The notes: generated by a model not told the origin, from the sequence alone. A DNA stretch of 64,000 nucleotides from Marininema halotolerans (GCF_900116235.1 NZ_FPAA01000006.1:62001-126000); one strand, 5' to 3'. Numbered from the stretch's first letter, positions 51,101-61,900 are shown. Program-made: numbers and translations.

Positions 51101-52732
51101 ATGGCTTACGTGAAGAAATGGGAACATGATGAGAAGTTGAATGAGACGGAAAAAGAGAAACTGGAGTATGATGGCCTGGAAATCTTAAAGGACATTCCTA
51201 CCTATGCGGCGGGGGGATTTGAGTCGATTCCAAAAGAGCGGTGGGCCATGTTTAAATGGGCGGGTTTGTATTTGCAAAAGCCCAAGGAAGATGGCTACTT
51301 TATGATGCGGGTGAATGTGCCTTCAGGTATTCTCACTTATGAACAGGCAGTCACTCTTGCTCACATCGCTCGAGATTATGGACGAGATGTCTTTGACATT
51401 ACTACAAGACAAGCGGTGCAATTTCATTGGTTACGAATCGAAGAGATTCCAGACATCTTTGATCGTTTAGAGAAAGTAGGTCTCTCGAGTACGGGAGCTT
51501 GTGGCGATATTACCCGGAACATTATGGGGAATCCGTTGGCAGGAATTGACCCTCATGAGACCTTCGATACGCGTCCAATTGTAGAAAAGGTCTATCAGTT
51601 TTTCCAAAATAATGAGGATTTTTCAAACCTCCCACGGAAGTTTAAAATGTCCATCAGCTCCAATGTGCATAACCCTGGTCATGCAGAGATCAATGATATT
51701 GCTTTTGTCCCTGCAATGAAAGAAATCGATGGCGAACGCGTAACGGGTTTTCACCTCAAGGTCGGAGGCGGTCTCTCCGCACGTCCATTCTTAGCAGAAG
51801 AGCTGGATGTATTCGTACGACCGGAAGAAGTATTGGATGTCTCGATCGCAGTGACTACAATCTTTCGAGATTATGGATACCGACAAAAGCGAACCCGAGC
51901 GCGCTTGAAATTTTTGATGGCAGATTGGGGACCGGAAGTGTTTAAGGAGAAACTCTTAGCCTATACAGGTCCCTTACCTACACGGGGTGAAAGCCAGCTC
52001 GTTGGTTGGAACGCGGGGTACTTTTATGGCGTTCACGCACAGAAGCAGGCCGGCCTTAATTATGTCGGATTAAATGTACCGGTTGGAAGGCTCTCAGCGG
52101 ATGAGGTACTGGAATTAGCTCGAATTTCTCGTCAATACGGAAACGGTGAACTCCGTAATTGTAACTCACAAAACCTACTCATTCCCCATGTGCCCGATGA
52201 AAAGGTAGAAGGGTTACTCAAAGAAAGCATTTTTGATCGTATTCGTACAAATCCACCGAAATTTATTGGATATGCGGTTTCTTGCACAGGGATTGAGTAT
52301 TGTAACCTTGCTTTGACAGAAACCAAGGAACGTATGCGTCGGATCGCTGACTACCTTGATCAAGAAATTAATTTGGATGTGCCTGTGCGGATGCATATGG
52401 TGGGTTGCCCGAACTCTTGTGGTCAACGACAAATTGCCGATATTGGTTTGCAGGGGATTAAAATGAAATCCAAAGAGAAAAATGGGATGGTTGAAGCCTT
52501 TGAGATTTATGTGGGTGGAACCCTCCAAGATGGTGGCAAGTTTAATGAAAAGCTAAAGGGAAAGATTGATGGGGATTATTTACCGGATGTATTACGGGAA
52601 TTACTCCAGTATTTTAAGGATCATAAAGAAAGTGAAGAAACCTTTTTCGCTTTTGTTGAGCGTGTTGGAAAAGATCCATTGCAAGATGCCTTGGACCGCA
52701 TCTTGTTGCAAGTAGTTCCTCAGGTGTCATAA
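51101..52732 (+). CDS. Siroheme-containing sulfite (nitrite/sulfite) reductase
   Basis: A 543-residue reductase of the ferredoxin-type nitrite/sulfite family, with two half-domain repeats. 'TGACGDITRNIMGNPLAGIDP' is the first siroheme-binding region. The four cysteines binding [4Fe-4S] and siroheme lie in 'CTGIEYC' (about 393-399) and 'CPNSCGQ' (about 433-439). Its operon with cysH-cysP-sat-cysC and a siroheme methyltransferase says it reduces sulfite to sulfide. Unlike B. subtilis CysJI, no flavoprotein partner is encoded here, so the electron donor is probably ferredoxin. ATG 51101 follows AAGGAGAGAG. Confidence 0.93.
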   Translation: MAYVKKWEHDEKLNETEKEKLEYDGLEILKDIPTYAAGGFESIPKERWAMFKWAGLYLQKPKEDGYFMMRVNVPSGILTYEQAVTLAHIARDYGRDVFDITTRQAVQFHWLRIEEIPDIFDRLEKVGLSSTGACGDITRNIMGNPLAGIDPHETFDTRPIVEKVYQFFQNNEDFSNLPRKFKMSISSNVHNPGHAEINDIAFVPAMKEIDGERVTGFHLKVGGGLSARPFLAEELDVFVRPEEVLDVSIAVTTIFRDYGYRQKRTRARLKFLMADWGPEVFKEKLLAYTGPLPTRGESQLVGWNAGYFYGVHAQKQAGLNYVGLNVPVGRLSADEVLELARISRQYGNGELRNCNSQNLLIPHVPDEKVEGLLKESIFDRIRTNPPKFIGYAVSCTGIEYCNLALTETKERMRRIADYLDQEINLDVPVRMHMVGCPNSCGQRQIADIGLQGIKMKSKEKNGMVEAFEIYVGGTLQDGGKFNEKLKGKIDGDYLPDVLRELLQYFKDHKESEETFFAFVERVGKDPLQDALDRILLQVVPQVS

Positions 52733-52743
52733 GGAGGGTGCTC

Positions 52744-52962
52744 ATGCAACTCTATCGTTTTGAAGCAGTGATTGAAGGCGAAGTGATTCATATCATCATT
52801 GCTGCACAAAGTGATGAAGAAGCCTTTCAATATGTGGATATTGAATTAGAGAAACATTACTTGCGCATGCCAGAAGTAGAGGAATTGTCACTGTACGAAA
52901 AACGGCGCATCCAAAAAGGCGGCGGGTATGTCTTACAGGGACAGGAGACCTTTGTTGATTAA
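52744..52962 (+). CDS. DUF3906-like small protein
   Basis: A 72-residue protein that resembles the DUF3906 family of Bacillales. 'YRFEAVIEGEVIHIIIAAQSDEEAFQYVDIELEKHYLRMPEVEELSLYEKRRI' has the expected strand-helix-strand pattern, ending 'KGGGYVLQ'. Function is unknown; its steady place beside sulfite reductase and cobA here suggests a helper role in the sulfur or siroheme step (inference). ATG 52744 is 6 bases after AAGGAGG (52731-52737); GTG 52738 directly follows that site and is unlikely. Confidence 0.75.
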   Translation: MQLYRFEAVIEGEVIHIIIAAQSDEEAFQYVDIELEKHYLRMPEVEELSLYEKRRIQKGGGYVLQGQETFVD

Positions 52963-52995
52963 CAAAGGAAAGTAGATGATGGGGAGGATACTGTG

Positions 52996-53766
52996 ATGGG
53001 TAAAGTCTATCTGGTGGGTGCGGGTCCAGGAGACCCCGAATTGATCACCTTAAAAGGGTTACGAGCGATTCAAGAGGCGGATGTGATCCTATATGATCGA
53101 TTGATTAATCAGGAACTGTTAGAGTACGCTCGTCCGGGGGCGGATCTCATCTATTGTGGCAAACTTCCCCATTATCATACGATGAAACAAGAAACGATTA
53201 ATAAGTTTCTGGTGAAGCATGCTGCCGCTGGAAAGGTGGTTACCCGCTTAAAAGGAGGCGACCCTTTTGTTTTTGGGCGAGGGGGTGAAGAGGCACAGGC
53301 ACTCGTCAAACATGGCCTCAATTTTGAAGTCGTTCCAGGAATCACTGCGGGGATTGCGGCGCCTGCCTATGCGGGTATACCCGTCACTCATCGCGAACAT
53401 GCGGCTACCTTTGCCTTTGTGACGGGTCATCGTAAAGAAGGAGAAAACGAAGATATTAAGTGGTCAAGCTTAGCCAAGGGAATCGATACCCTAGCGATTT
53501 ATATGGGAGTGAAAAATCTCCCTTATATCCAAGAGCAGTTATTAATGCATGGAAAGTCCCCGACTACACCGGTTGCCCTTGTACAATGGGGAACTACCGA
53601 GGGGCAACGCACAGTGACGACGACCCTTGCTACGGTTGTTGAAGAGGCACGTCGCAAGGAAGTGAAAAACCCTACCTTGATTCTTATTGGAGAAGTGGTT
53701 GGGCTAAGGGATCAACTAAACTGGTTTGAAATAAGCGCAGAATCGAAGGGGGCTGTGGGGGAATGA
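52996..53766 (+). CDS. cobA: Uroporphyrinogen-III C-methyltransferase
   Basis: This enzyme adds two methyl groups from SAM to uroporphyrinogen III, giving precorrin-2, the first step toward siroheme. It has 256 residues, a stand-alone SUMT as in Bacillus. The fold's motifs are 'VYLVGAGPGDPELITLKGLRAIQEADVILYDRLI', 'VVTRLKGGDPFVFGRGGEEAQAL', 'VVPGITAGIAAPAYAGIPVTHRE' and 'FVTGHRK'. ATG 52996 lies 8 bases after GGGGAGG. As the last gene of the sulfur operon it supplies cofactor for the sulfite reductase, and a terminator follows. Confidence 0.95.
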   Translation: MGKVYLVGAGPGDPELITLKGLRAIQEADVILYDRLINQELLEYARPGADLIYCGKLPHYHTMKQETINKFLVKHAAAGKVVTRLKGGDPFVFGRGGEEAQALVKHGLNFEVVPGITAGIAAPAYAGIPVTHREHAATFAFVTGHRKEGENEDIKWSSLAKGIDTLAIYMGVKNLPYIQEQLLMHGKSPTTPVALVQWGTTEGQRTVTTTLATVVEEARRKEVKNPTLILIGEVVGLRDQLNWFEISAESKGAVGE

Positions 53767-53798
53767 GGTGGAACTCTCCTTCCCTTACGCATGATCCG

Positions 53799-53845
53799 AT
53801 CCAATCTAGCAAACGCTATTTGTTTACTAGATTGGATTGTTTTAT
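53799..53845 (+). terminator. Terminator of the sulfur operon
   Basis: ATCCAATCTAG/CTAGATTGGAT (53799-53809 with 53827-53837) is followed by TGTTTTATT. Confidence 0.85.
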
Positions 53846-53927
53846 TGTGATGAAAAGAGTCTAATCGTGGCTAAAATAAAGAGAGAACTTGATTAAGTAG
53901 TTTGAGATTAATAAGGAAGGGGGAGGG

Positions 53928-54500
53928 ATGATGACGCATATTCCACTCATGGTAGATCTTCGTAGTTGCATATCCGTCGTAATTGGAGGGGGGAGAATTG
54001 CGGCAAGACGTGTAGGAACTCTTTGTGATGCAGGGGCAAAGGTGACCATTATTTCTCCGGATCTTGTGCCGTCATTATTGGAAGGTGTGCAGATAGGAAA
54101 ATGGCAATGGAAAAGAAAATACTTTGAACCCTCTGATTTGGAGAACGCTTTTATTATTGTTGCAGCCACTGATGATACAGCGACGAATCGGGTAGTTGCA
54201 CAAGCTGCACCTCCCCACGCCCTTGTCAATGTAGTGGATGATCCTTCTTTAGGAAACTTTCATGTTCCTGTTTCTTTGAAAAGGGGACGTTTCACCCTAA
54301 GTGTTGCTACTGGAGGTGCGAGCCCGATTCTGGCGCGGCGTATCAGGGATGAATTAGCACGCCAGTATGACGAATCCTTTGGTGAGAAGGTGGAGCAGTT
54401 GTATCAATTACGCATGGCATTAAAAAGTAGTGAAGACGATCCAGAGGCAAGATTAAAACGCTTAGAGAATATGGTGGACTCAATCTTCGACAATGAATAA
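53928..54500 (+). CDS. Precorrin-2 dehydrogenase (SirC/YlnF type)
   Basis: A 190-residue protein equal to the N-terminal part of siroheme synthase. It has an NAD-binding Rossmann start (VVIGGGRIAARRVGTLCDAGAKVTIISP), 'IIVAATDDTATNRVV', 'NVVDDPSLGNFHVPVSLKRGRFTLSVATGGASPILARRIRDEL', and a helical C-terminus. It oxidises precorrin-2 to sirohydrochlorin; iron insertion would need SirB or an intrinsic chelatase activity. ATG 53928 and 53931 are tandem after GGGGGAGGG. It sits after the cobA terminator, so it probably has separate transcription. Confidence 0.9.
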   Translation: MMTHIPLMVDLRSCISVVIGGGRIAARRVGTLCDAGAKVTIISPDLVPSLLEGVQIGKWQWKRKYFEPSDLENAFIIVAATDDTATNRVVAQAAPPHALVNVVDDPSLGNFHVPVSLKRGRFTLSVATGGASPILARRIRDELARQYDESFGEKVEQLYQLRMALKSSEDDPEARLKRLENMVDSIFDNE

Positions 54501-54632
54501 GGATAAAGCGATTGAAAAATGACTCACTAAACGCAATCCCCACATGATTTACGTTATGATAGGGACAGAAGGAAGTTAACGATTGGAGTAGGGTGAGTCA
54601 GGATGTAGTATGGTTTTAAAGGGGGGAGTCGG

Positions 54633-54770
54633 ATGAACAACAAGAACGTGATGGACCAAGAAAAGGAACGGTTGCAAAAAGAACGGTGGATTCTTTTAAC
54701 TTTGGCCTGTTGTGCAGTAACCTTTGCGGGTTTGGTATTAGTGTGTGGAATCGCATTGATCAGCAAATGA
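54633..54770 (+). CDS. 45-residue single-span membrane peptide
   Basis: A short gene with an excellent ribosome site (AAAGGGGGGAG, 54618-54628) 4-5 bases before ATG 54633. The product has a charged first third (NNKNVMDQEKERLQKERW) and one membrane helix (ILLTLACCAVTFAGLVLVCGIALI) ending in SK. Charge placement suggests the N-terminus is cytoplasmic. No family is recognised. A hairpin about 110 bp downstream (54880-54913) may be its terminator. Similar one-span small proteins often bind membrane enzymes, but nothing here says which. Confidence 0.6.
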   Translation: MNNKNVMDQEKERLQKERWILLTLACCAVTFAGLVLVCGIALISK

Positions 54771-54879
54771 ACAAGGGCGAAGATTAGGAATCATTGTCTC
54801 AATATTTAAAATTAGTGAAGCGAGTGTGTGAAAAGCGAAAAAGCAGGGAAAGTAGCTGGACGGTGGCCAACCAACTAAA

Positions 54880-54913
54880 GGAAATACCCTATTAAGCTAG
54901 GGTGTGTTTTCCA
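54880..54913 (+). terminator. Probable terminator
   Basis: GGAAA-t-ACCCTA pairs with TAGGGT and TTTTCC around a 6-nt loop. A T-rich arm is present, but the following T run is weak. Confidence 0.55.
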
Positions 54914-54929
54914 TTGAACTCTCATCTGG

Positions 54930-54935
54930 TATAAT
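54930..54935 (+). promoter_or_regulatory. -10 box of the malic enzyme gene
   Basis: A perfect TATAAT; the hexamer 17 bp upstream is TTTTCC, a poor -35. Confidence 0.35.
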
Positions 54936-54991
54936 TACACTGTGGCAACTGGTCTGACCACTGCTGTCATGGAGCTGAAGGAGTGAATAGC

Positions 54992-56227
54992 TTGTCCACT
55001 TTACGAGAAGAAGCGTTGAAAATGCACCGCGATAATCAGGGTAAACTAACGGTAAAGTCCAAAGTAACGGTAAACAATGCAGAAGATCTATCCTTGGCCT
55101 ATTCTCCGGGAGTAGCAGAACCGTGTAAGGAAATCCATGCGGATGAAGGCCAAGTATACGACTATACGATGAAGGGGAACCTGGTTGCCATCGTCTCTGA
55201 TGGAACAGCGGTACTTGGCTTGGGCAACATTGGCCCCCATGCCGCAATGCCAGTGATGGAAGGAAAGGCGGTTCTTTTCAAAGCTTTTGCTGGGGTGGAT
55301 GCCTTCCCCCTATGTGTAGACACCAATGAAGTGGACAAAATCGTAGAGACAGTCAAGCTTTTAGCACCTACTTTTGGTGGTGTGAATCTCGAAGATATTG
55401 CCGCACCCAAATGCTTTTTAATCGAAGAGCGTTTAAAACGTGAGCTAGATATTCCTATTTTTCATGATGACCAACATGGGACTGCGATTGTTACCCTTGC
55501 AGGTTTGATCAATGCCCTTAAGGTCGTTAATAAAAAAATGGACGAGATTAGAGTGGTGGCCAATGGAGCGGGCGCTGCAGGAATTGCGATAATTAAGTTG
55601 CTCCTCTCTCTTGGTGTGAAGGATATTATTATGTGTGATAGCAAAGGAGCTATCTATGAAGGTCGCACGGATGGGATGAATAGTATCAAAGAACATATCG
55701 CAAAGGTTACGAACCAGAGTGGTATTCAAGGGGACCTTTCTGAGGCGATGAAGGACGCTGATGTATTTATAGGGGTCTCCGTTGCGGGTGCGGTAACCCC
55801 TGACATGATTCGTTCGATGAATCGTGATCCGATCATCTTTGCGATGGCGAACCCCGTTCCTGAAATTATGCCAGAAGACGCATATGAAGCTGGAGCGACA
55901 GTGGTTGGCACAGGACGATCAGACTTTCCAAATCAGGTAAATAATGTCCTTGCCTTTCCAGGAATCTTTCGCGGAGCGTTGGATGTGCGGGCACGTAGTA
56001 TTAATGAAGAAATGAAGGTAGCGGCTGCCTATGCCATTGCTGAATTAATCAGTGAGGAAGAACTTTCTGCAAACTATGTGATTCCAGCTCCCTTTAATGA
56101 GAATGTCGCGCCACGTGTGGCAGCAGAAGTTGCAAGGGCCGCGATGGAAACGAACCAGGCACGCATTCAACGAGAACCAAGTGAAGTGGCTGAGAGAACC
56201 CGTCAACTAACACGTAGTGATGGTTGA
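54992..56227 (+). CDS. NAD(P)-dependent malic enzyme (YtsJ-like)
   Basis: Converts malate to pyruvate and CO2, giving NAD(P)H. It has 411 residues, the short bacterial form. The malic N-domain includes 'YSPGVAEPCKEI' and 'VAIVSDGTAVLGLGNIGPHAAMPVMEGKAVLFK' with the catalytic Lys. 'FHDDQHGTAIVTLAGLINAL' is the metal/Asp site, and 'RVVANGAGAAGIAIIKLL' is the dinucleotide GxGxxG. Its position downstream of dnaE and upstream of accDA matches B. subtilis ytsJ, which prefers NADP. I chose TTG 54992, 9 bases after AAGGAG; GTG 54983 directly follows that site. Confidence 0.94.
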   Translation: MSTLREEALKMHRDNQGKLTVKSKVTVNNAEDLSLAYSPGVAEPCKEIHADEGQVYDYTMKGNLVAIVSDGTAVLGLGNIGPHAAMPVMEGKAVLFKAFAGVDAFPLCVDTNEVDKIVETVKLLAPTFGGVNLEDIAAPKCFLIEERLKRELDIPIFHDDQHGTAIVTLAGLINALKVVNKKMDEIRVVANGAGAAGIAIIKLLLSLGVKDIIMCDSKGAIYEGRTDGMNSIKEHIAKVTNQSGIQGDLSEAMKDADVFIGVSVAGAVTPDMIRSMNRDPIIFAMANPVPEIMPEDAYEAGATVVGTGRSDFPNQVNNVLAFPGIFRGALDVRARSINEEMKVAAAYAIAELISEEELSANYVIPAPFNENVAPRVAAEVARAAMETNQARIQREPSEVAERTRQLTRSDG

Positions 56228-56250
56228 GGAGCTGAAAATCGAGGTGTTAC

Positions 56251-56934
56251 GTGGACAGGTATCCCATCTCAACAGATAGTAAATTTAATTCCATTGTTTT
56301 AAGGATCCATGATTTAATTGAAGAGGATAATTTATCACCGGGAGAGAAGTTGCCATCTGAACGTGAGTTAGTCTCTCGCCTTCAAGTGGGTCGCTCTACG
56401 GTTCGGGAAGCTCTACGAGCGCTTGAGCTTTTGGGTATTATTACGACGCGTCGTGGGGAAGGAACTTATCTTCAACCTTACGAATCTCATCGTTTAGTGG
56501 ATCTGTTAGCTTTTTATATCCTGCGGGATGAACCGACCAAACAACACCTTTCGGAAATGCGTACCCTGCTTGAAACGGGAGCAGCGCGCCAAGCAGCTCT
56601 TCGAGGGACCATAGAGGATTGGGATGCCCTCGAAGGAATTTGCTTGGAGATGGCGAAAAAAATTTCTCAAGGTGATATTCCATTTGAAGAAGATTTCCGT
56701 TTTCATCGACGATTGGTAAAGGCGTCACACAATCATTTGTTATTGCGCGTTTGGTATCCAGTGGTGCAATATGGACAGGCCATGCGACAATCCGCACTTA
56801 CGCGTGAGGGAAGAGTTTATAAAGCGCTTGAACAGCACCGGGAAATTGTAACCTATTTACGCCATGGGAATGCGGATGCTGCAGCGACTGCAGTGGAAAA
56901 GCACCTAACTGAAGCAGGCTTTCCCCTTGTTTGA
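56251..56934 (+). CDS. FadR-type GntR-family regulator
   Basis: A 227-residue regulator. The N-terminal winged helix (about 10-75) is GntR type: 'DNLSPGEKLPSERELVSRLQVGRSTVREALRALELLGIITTRRGEGTYL'. The C-terminal FCD domain (about 90-225) has the helical 'LSEMRTLLETGAARQAALRGT' and metal-binding His/Asp region 'DFRFHRRLVKASHNHLL' and 'QHREIVTYLRHGNADAA'. It is 23 bp after the malic enzyme gene and upstream of accDA, so it probably responds to an organic acid or acyl-CoA and controls one or both; the ligand is unknown. Confidence 0.9.
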   Translation: MDRYPISTDSKFNSIVLRIHDLIEEDNLSPGEKLPSERELVSRLQVGRSTVREALRALELLGIITTRRGEGTYLQPYESHRLVDLLAFYILRDEPTKQHLSEMRTLLETGAARQAALRGTIEDWDALEGICLEMAKKISQGDIPFEEDFRFHRRLVKASHNHLLLRVWYPVVQYGQAMRQSALTREGRVYKALEQHREIVTYLRHGNADAAATAVEKHLTEAGFPLV

Positions 56935-56950
56935 AACCGTATGGTTACAA

Positions 56951-56980
56951 TTGCGATGTGAAATCGTTCTATGCTATGAT
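56951..56980 (+). promoter_or_regulatory. Promoter of accDA
   Basis: TTGCGA (56951-56956), 18 bp, TATGAT (56975-56980) with TG one base upstream (extended -10). The leader before accD would be about 200 nt. GTACTAGG at 57142-57149 resembles half of a FapR operator. Confidence 0.5.
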
Positions 56981-57185
56981 GACTCCGGTGTAATGAGGAC
57001 GGCTGTGGAAGCTGAGCGTATCTCATTCCAAAATGTTCGTTGCGGAGTTCCTGTATGGATTGGATTACGCCAAATACCAAGGATGTAGTTATTTAATGAA
57101 GGTATGAAACAGGTGCAGAAAATAAGGAGCTGTTAATTTCTGTACTAGGAATTCCCACAATATACGCTCGGATGAGGTGTTTTTC

Positions 57186-58049
57186 GTGTTAAAGGACTTA
57201 TTCCGGAAACAAAAGAAATACGCCACGATCCCTTCGGAACATGCAAAAAAGGATATTCCGGAGGGGATTATGCAGAAATGTCCCCGTTGTGGGACCATCC
57301 TCATCACCAAAGAACTGGAGAAGAACTTGAAAGTATGTAAGAGTTGTCAGTATCACTTCTCCATGTCTGCTCCAGATCGAATTCAATCATTGGTGGATGA
57401 TGGACGCTTTTTTGAATATGATGCGGATTTGATATCCATGGACCCCCTTCAATTTCCTAATTACGAGGATAAGGTGAAATTGGATATCGAAAAAACAAAA
57501 TTAAATGAAGCGGTAATGACAGGGGAAGGAACAATGGGGGGCTATCCTGCTGTCATTGGCGTGATGGACTCTCGCTTTCGGATGGGAAGCATGGGGTCGG
57601 TAGTGGGAGAAAAAATTGCACGTGCGGCGATTCGAGCCACAAAAAAAAGATATCCTTTTATCTTGTTCTCTGCTTCCGGTGGAGCCCGGATGCAAGAAGG
57701 GGTTCTTTCTCTGATGCAAATGGCGAAGACCAGTGCTGCCCTAGAGAGAATGCACCGGGAGAAAGTGCTTTTTGTGTCGGTATTGACGAATCCTACTACA
57801 GGAGGCGTATCTGCTAGTTTCTCTTCACTTGGCGATATTAACATCGCTGAACCCGAGGCCTTGATTGGGTTTGCTGGAAGACGAGTCATCGAGCAAACCG
57901 TCCGCCAACAGCTACCCGATGATTTTCAGACGGCAGAATTTCTCCTTAAGCATGGTCAATTAGACCAGGTAGTCCCTCGGGGAGAGATGCGAGAAATGTT
58001 GACTCGGATTCTAGACTTGCATGCAGGAGGAAGAGAGAGCCATGAATAA
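57186..58049 (+). CDS. accD: Acetyl-CoA carboxylase carboxyltransferase subunit beta
   Basis: The beta half of the carboxyltransferase that makes malonyl-CoA for fatty acid synthesis. It has 287 residues. The N-terminal four-cysteine zinc ribbon is clear ('[14 protein letters not shown]' and '[10 protein letters not shown]'), followed by the crotonase-type core '[27 protein letters not shown]', '[16 protein letters not shown]' and '[18 protein letters not shown]'. GTG 57186 is 6 bases after GAGGTG; the GTG at 57177 is inside that site. It overlaps accA by 8 bp. Confidence 0.96.
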   Translation: MLKDLFRKQKKYATIPSEHAKKDIPEGIMQKCPRCGTILITKELEKNLKVCKSCQYHFSMSAPDRIQSLVDDGRFFEYDADLISMDPLQFPNYEDKVKLDIEKTKLNEAVMTGEGTMGGYPAVIGVMDSRFRMGSMGSVVGEKIARAAIRATKKRYPFILFSASGGARMQEGVLSLMQMAKTSAALERMHREKVLFVSVLTNPTTGGVSASFSSLGDINIAEPEALIGFAGRRVIEQTVRQQLPDDFQTAEFLLKHGQLDQVVPRGEMREMLTRILDLHAGGRESHE

Positions 58050-58992
58050 TGGACAGCTCACCTTTGAAAAACCACTTAATGAATTGCGAGGCAAGATCGC
58101 AGAGTTACGGAAATTTACCCAGGAAAAAGAGATTGACCTGTCAGAGGAGATTGCTACTTTAGAGGAGAAAGCGCGCCGTTTGGAAGAGCAAATCTATGGT
58201 AACTTGTCGACTTGGCAAAAAGTACAAATCGCACGACATGTCGCACGTCCCACCACATTGGACTACATCCAGCAAATTTTCACAGACTTTGTTGAATTAC
58301 ACGGAGATCGTCTGTATGGCGATGATCCTGCCATTGTTGGAGGGATTGCGAAATTCAATGGTTCTCCAGTTACCGTAATTGGTCATGAGCGTGGGAAAGA
58401 TACAAAGGATAAAATTGCTCGCAATTTTGGCCTCCCGCACCCTGAAGGGTATCGGAAAGCGCTCCGCTTAATGCAACAGGCAGATAAATTTAATCGCCCC
58501 ATTATCTGTTTTATTGATACCCAAGGGGCACATCCCGGAATTGAAGCAGAAGAGCGAGGGCAATCTGAAGCAATTGCTAGAAATCTACGAGAGATGGCAG
58601 GGTTTCGTGTCCCGATTATCTGTGTGGTGACAGGCGAAGGAGGGAGCGGGGGAGCACTTGCCATTAGTGTAGGCAATCGCTTGCTTATGTTAGAGAACGC
58701 TTATTACTCTGTAATTTCTCCTGAAGGTGCCGCCGCTATTTTGTGGCGGGATGCGACCAAAGCGCAGGAAGCTGCAGAAGCGCTAAAAATTACAGCACAA
58801 GATCTTTATTCCCTTGGTGTTGTTGATGAAATCATAAAGGAGCCAAAGGGTGGGGCACATAAAGATGTGACAGCTCAGTCAATTGCCATAAAAGAGGCGA
58901 TTAGCCAATCCTTATCACCGTTGTTGGCAATGAGTGATGAGGAACGAATGATCGATCGACATACCAAATTTGAAAAGATCGGGGTTTTTACA

Positions 58993-59004
<12 letters not shown>
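58042..59004 (+). CDS. accA: Acetyl-CoA carboxylase carboxyltransferase subunit alpha
   Basis: The alpha half of the carboxyltransferase, partner of AccD in an alpha2-beta2 complex. It has 320 residues. The N-terminal coiled coil ([41 protein letters not shown]) is followed by '[19 protein letters not shown]', '[16 protein letters not shown]', '[31 protein letters not shown]', '[23 protein letters not shown]' and '[11 protein letters not shown]'. ATG 58042 is 11 bases after AGGAGG. Overlap with accD ensures equal production. Confidence 0.97.
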
Positions 59005-60090
<1,086 letters not shown>

Positions 60091-60107
60091 GAAAGGATGG
60101 AAGTTGA

Positions 60108-61856
60108 ATGAGGAAAACAAAAATCGTCTGCACGATTGGACCGACGAGTGAGAATCCTGAGGTTCTTCGGAGCTTAATGGAAGCCGGAATGAATGTGGCA
60201 CGGCTTAATTTTTCTCATGGATCTCATGAGGAGCATAAAGAACGGATGGACCGTATTCGTGCAGTTGGAAAAGAGCTTGGAAAAAATATAGCCATATTAC
60301 TGGATACTAAGGGACCTGAGATTCGTACGGGTGTGCTAGGGGTCGATGAGATTCAATTGGTAGCGGGTCAACGTTTTACCTTAACTGCTGAGACCGTTGA
60401 GGGAGATGCTTCTCGAGTTTCAATTTCTTATCCTGGACTGGTGAACGATGTTCATCCTGGTTCGACGATTCTTATCGATGATGGTCTTATCGGGTTGACA
60501 GTCGAAGAGGTTGAAGGAAACGAAATTCATTGTCACATCGATAATGGGGGCCCATTAAAAAGTCGTAAGGGTGTCAATGTGCCAGGCGTCTCCGTTAACC
60601 TTCCTGGAATTACTGAAAAGGATGTAGCGGATATTCTTTTTGGTATTCAAGAGGGTGTTGATTTTATTGCGGCCTCATTTGTACGTAAAGCGGCAGATGT
60701 GATGGAGATCCGCCGATTATTAGAGGAAAATGATGCGGATATCCATATTATTTCCAAGATCGAGAACAAGGAAGGAATCCAAAATCTTGATGCGATCTTA
60801 GAAGCATCCGATGGGTTAATGGTTGCTCGGGGAGATCTTGGTGTTGAGGTGCCAGCCGAAGATGTGCCGATTTATCAAAAGCGGTTGATTGAAAAATGTA
60901 ACGATCGAGGAAAACCGGTCATTACAGCGACACAAATGCTTGATTCTATGCAGCGTAATCCTCGTCCGACGAGAGCGGAGGCAAGTGATGTAGCCAATGC
61001 GATCTTTGATGGTACGGATGCGATTATGCTCTCGGGTGAGACGGCTAACGGAAAATATCCGATTGAAGCCGTTAACACGATGGCTCGGATTGCCTGCCGC
61101 GCAGAAAGTTCACTAAGGTATCAAGATCTTTTCCGTGATCGCAAGGAAGCACAGGAAGTTAGCATCCCTGATTCAATCAGCCAAGCAGTTGTTCACACGG
61201 CCTCGATCATGAAATCCTCTGCGATCATTACTGCAACGGAAAGCGGTCGAACTGCACGACTGGTTTCCAAATATCGCCCCCAGGCTTCGATTATTGCGGT
61301 GACTGTTCATGACGATGTAATGCGTAAGTTAGCTCTTATATGGGGAGTGCATCCCGTCCGGAGTGAACCCGTTACCACTACGGATGAAATGTTGCAAACC
61401 GCAATCCGTTCTTCATTGGGAGCAGGATATGTGAACCATGGCGACTCTGTCGTCATTACTGGGGGAGTGCCAGTAGGACAGTCAGGTACAACCAACCTGA
61501 TGAAAGTGCATATGATTGGTGATATTCTTGCCAAAGGTCAAGGGATTGGCCGCAAAGTGCTGACGGGTAAAGTGGTTGTGGGCACCTCCCCTGAGGAAAT
61601 TCGTGGAAAAATGAAAGACGGAGCGATTTTGATCACTCCTGCGACGGACCGTGATATGATGGATTCCTTTGAAAGGGCTGCTGCCGTGATTGTTGAAGAA
61701 GGTGGGCTAACCTGTCACACAGCTGTCGTCGGTATTAATATCGGGGTTCCTGTCGTTGTTGGTGTGCAAAACGCGACGAGGATTTTTGGTGATGGAATGC
61801 AAGTAACGGTGGATTGTGAGCGGGGTCATATTTATTCTGGACGATCTGTTTTGTAA
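60108..61856 (+). CDS. pyk: Pyruvate kinase with C-terminal PEP-utilizing-like domain
   Basis: Transfers phosphate from PEP to ADP, giving pyruvate. The 582-residue form is the long type of Bacillus and Geobacillus. Motifs are '[34 protein letters not shown]', '[12 protein letters not shown]', '[16 protein letters not shown]', '[14 protein letters not shown]' and '[42 protein letters not shown]'. The extra C-terminal domain (about 475-582) has '[23 protein letters not shown]', a PEP-utilizing swivel-like motif with Cys replacing a catalytic His position. It ends the pfkA-pyk operon at a bidirectional terminator. Confidence 0.97.
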   Translation: MRKTKIVCTIGPTSENPEVLRSLMEAGMNVARLNFSHGSHEEHKERMDRIRAVGKELGKNIAILLDTKGPEIRTGVLGVDEIQLVAGQRFTLTAETVEGDASRVSISYPGLVNDVHPGSTILIDDGLIGLTVEEVEGNEIHCHIDNGGPLKSRKGVNVPGVSVNLPGITEKDVADILFGIQEGVDFIAASFVRKAADVMEIRRLLEENDADIHIISKIENKEGIQNLDAILEASDGLMVARGDLGVEVPAEDVPIYQKRLIEKCNDRGKPVITATQMLDSMQRNPRPTRAEASDVANAIFDGTDAIMLSGETANGKYPIEAVNTMARIACRAESSLRYQDLFRDRKEAQEVSIPDSISQAVVHTASIMKSSAIITATESGRTARLVSKYRPQASIIAVTVHDDVMRKLALIWGVHPVRSEPVTTTDEMLQTAIRSSLGAGYVNHGDSVVITGGVPVGQSGTTNLMKVHMIGDILAKGQGIGRKVLTGKVVVGTSPEEIRGKMKDGAILITPATDRDMMDSFERAAAVIVEEGGLTCHTAVVGINIGVPVVVGVQNATRIFGDGMQVTVDCERGHIYSGRSVL

Positions 61857-61857
61857 A

Positions 61858-61900
61858 GTACTAAAAAAGCACTGGGGCTTCCCCAGTGCTTTTTTAGTAC
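61858..61900. terminator. Bidirectional terminator after pyk
   Basis: A perfect 20-bp stem (61858-61877 with 61881-61900) contains A6/T6 tracts. It can end pyk and, on the other strand, the small cationic reading frame. Confidence 0.9.

Noticed and set aside
57033-57107. A 24-codon frame in the accD leader
   Set aside because: No ribosome site precedes it, and nothing else supports translation.
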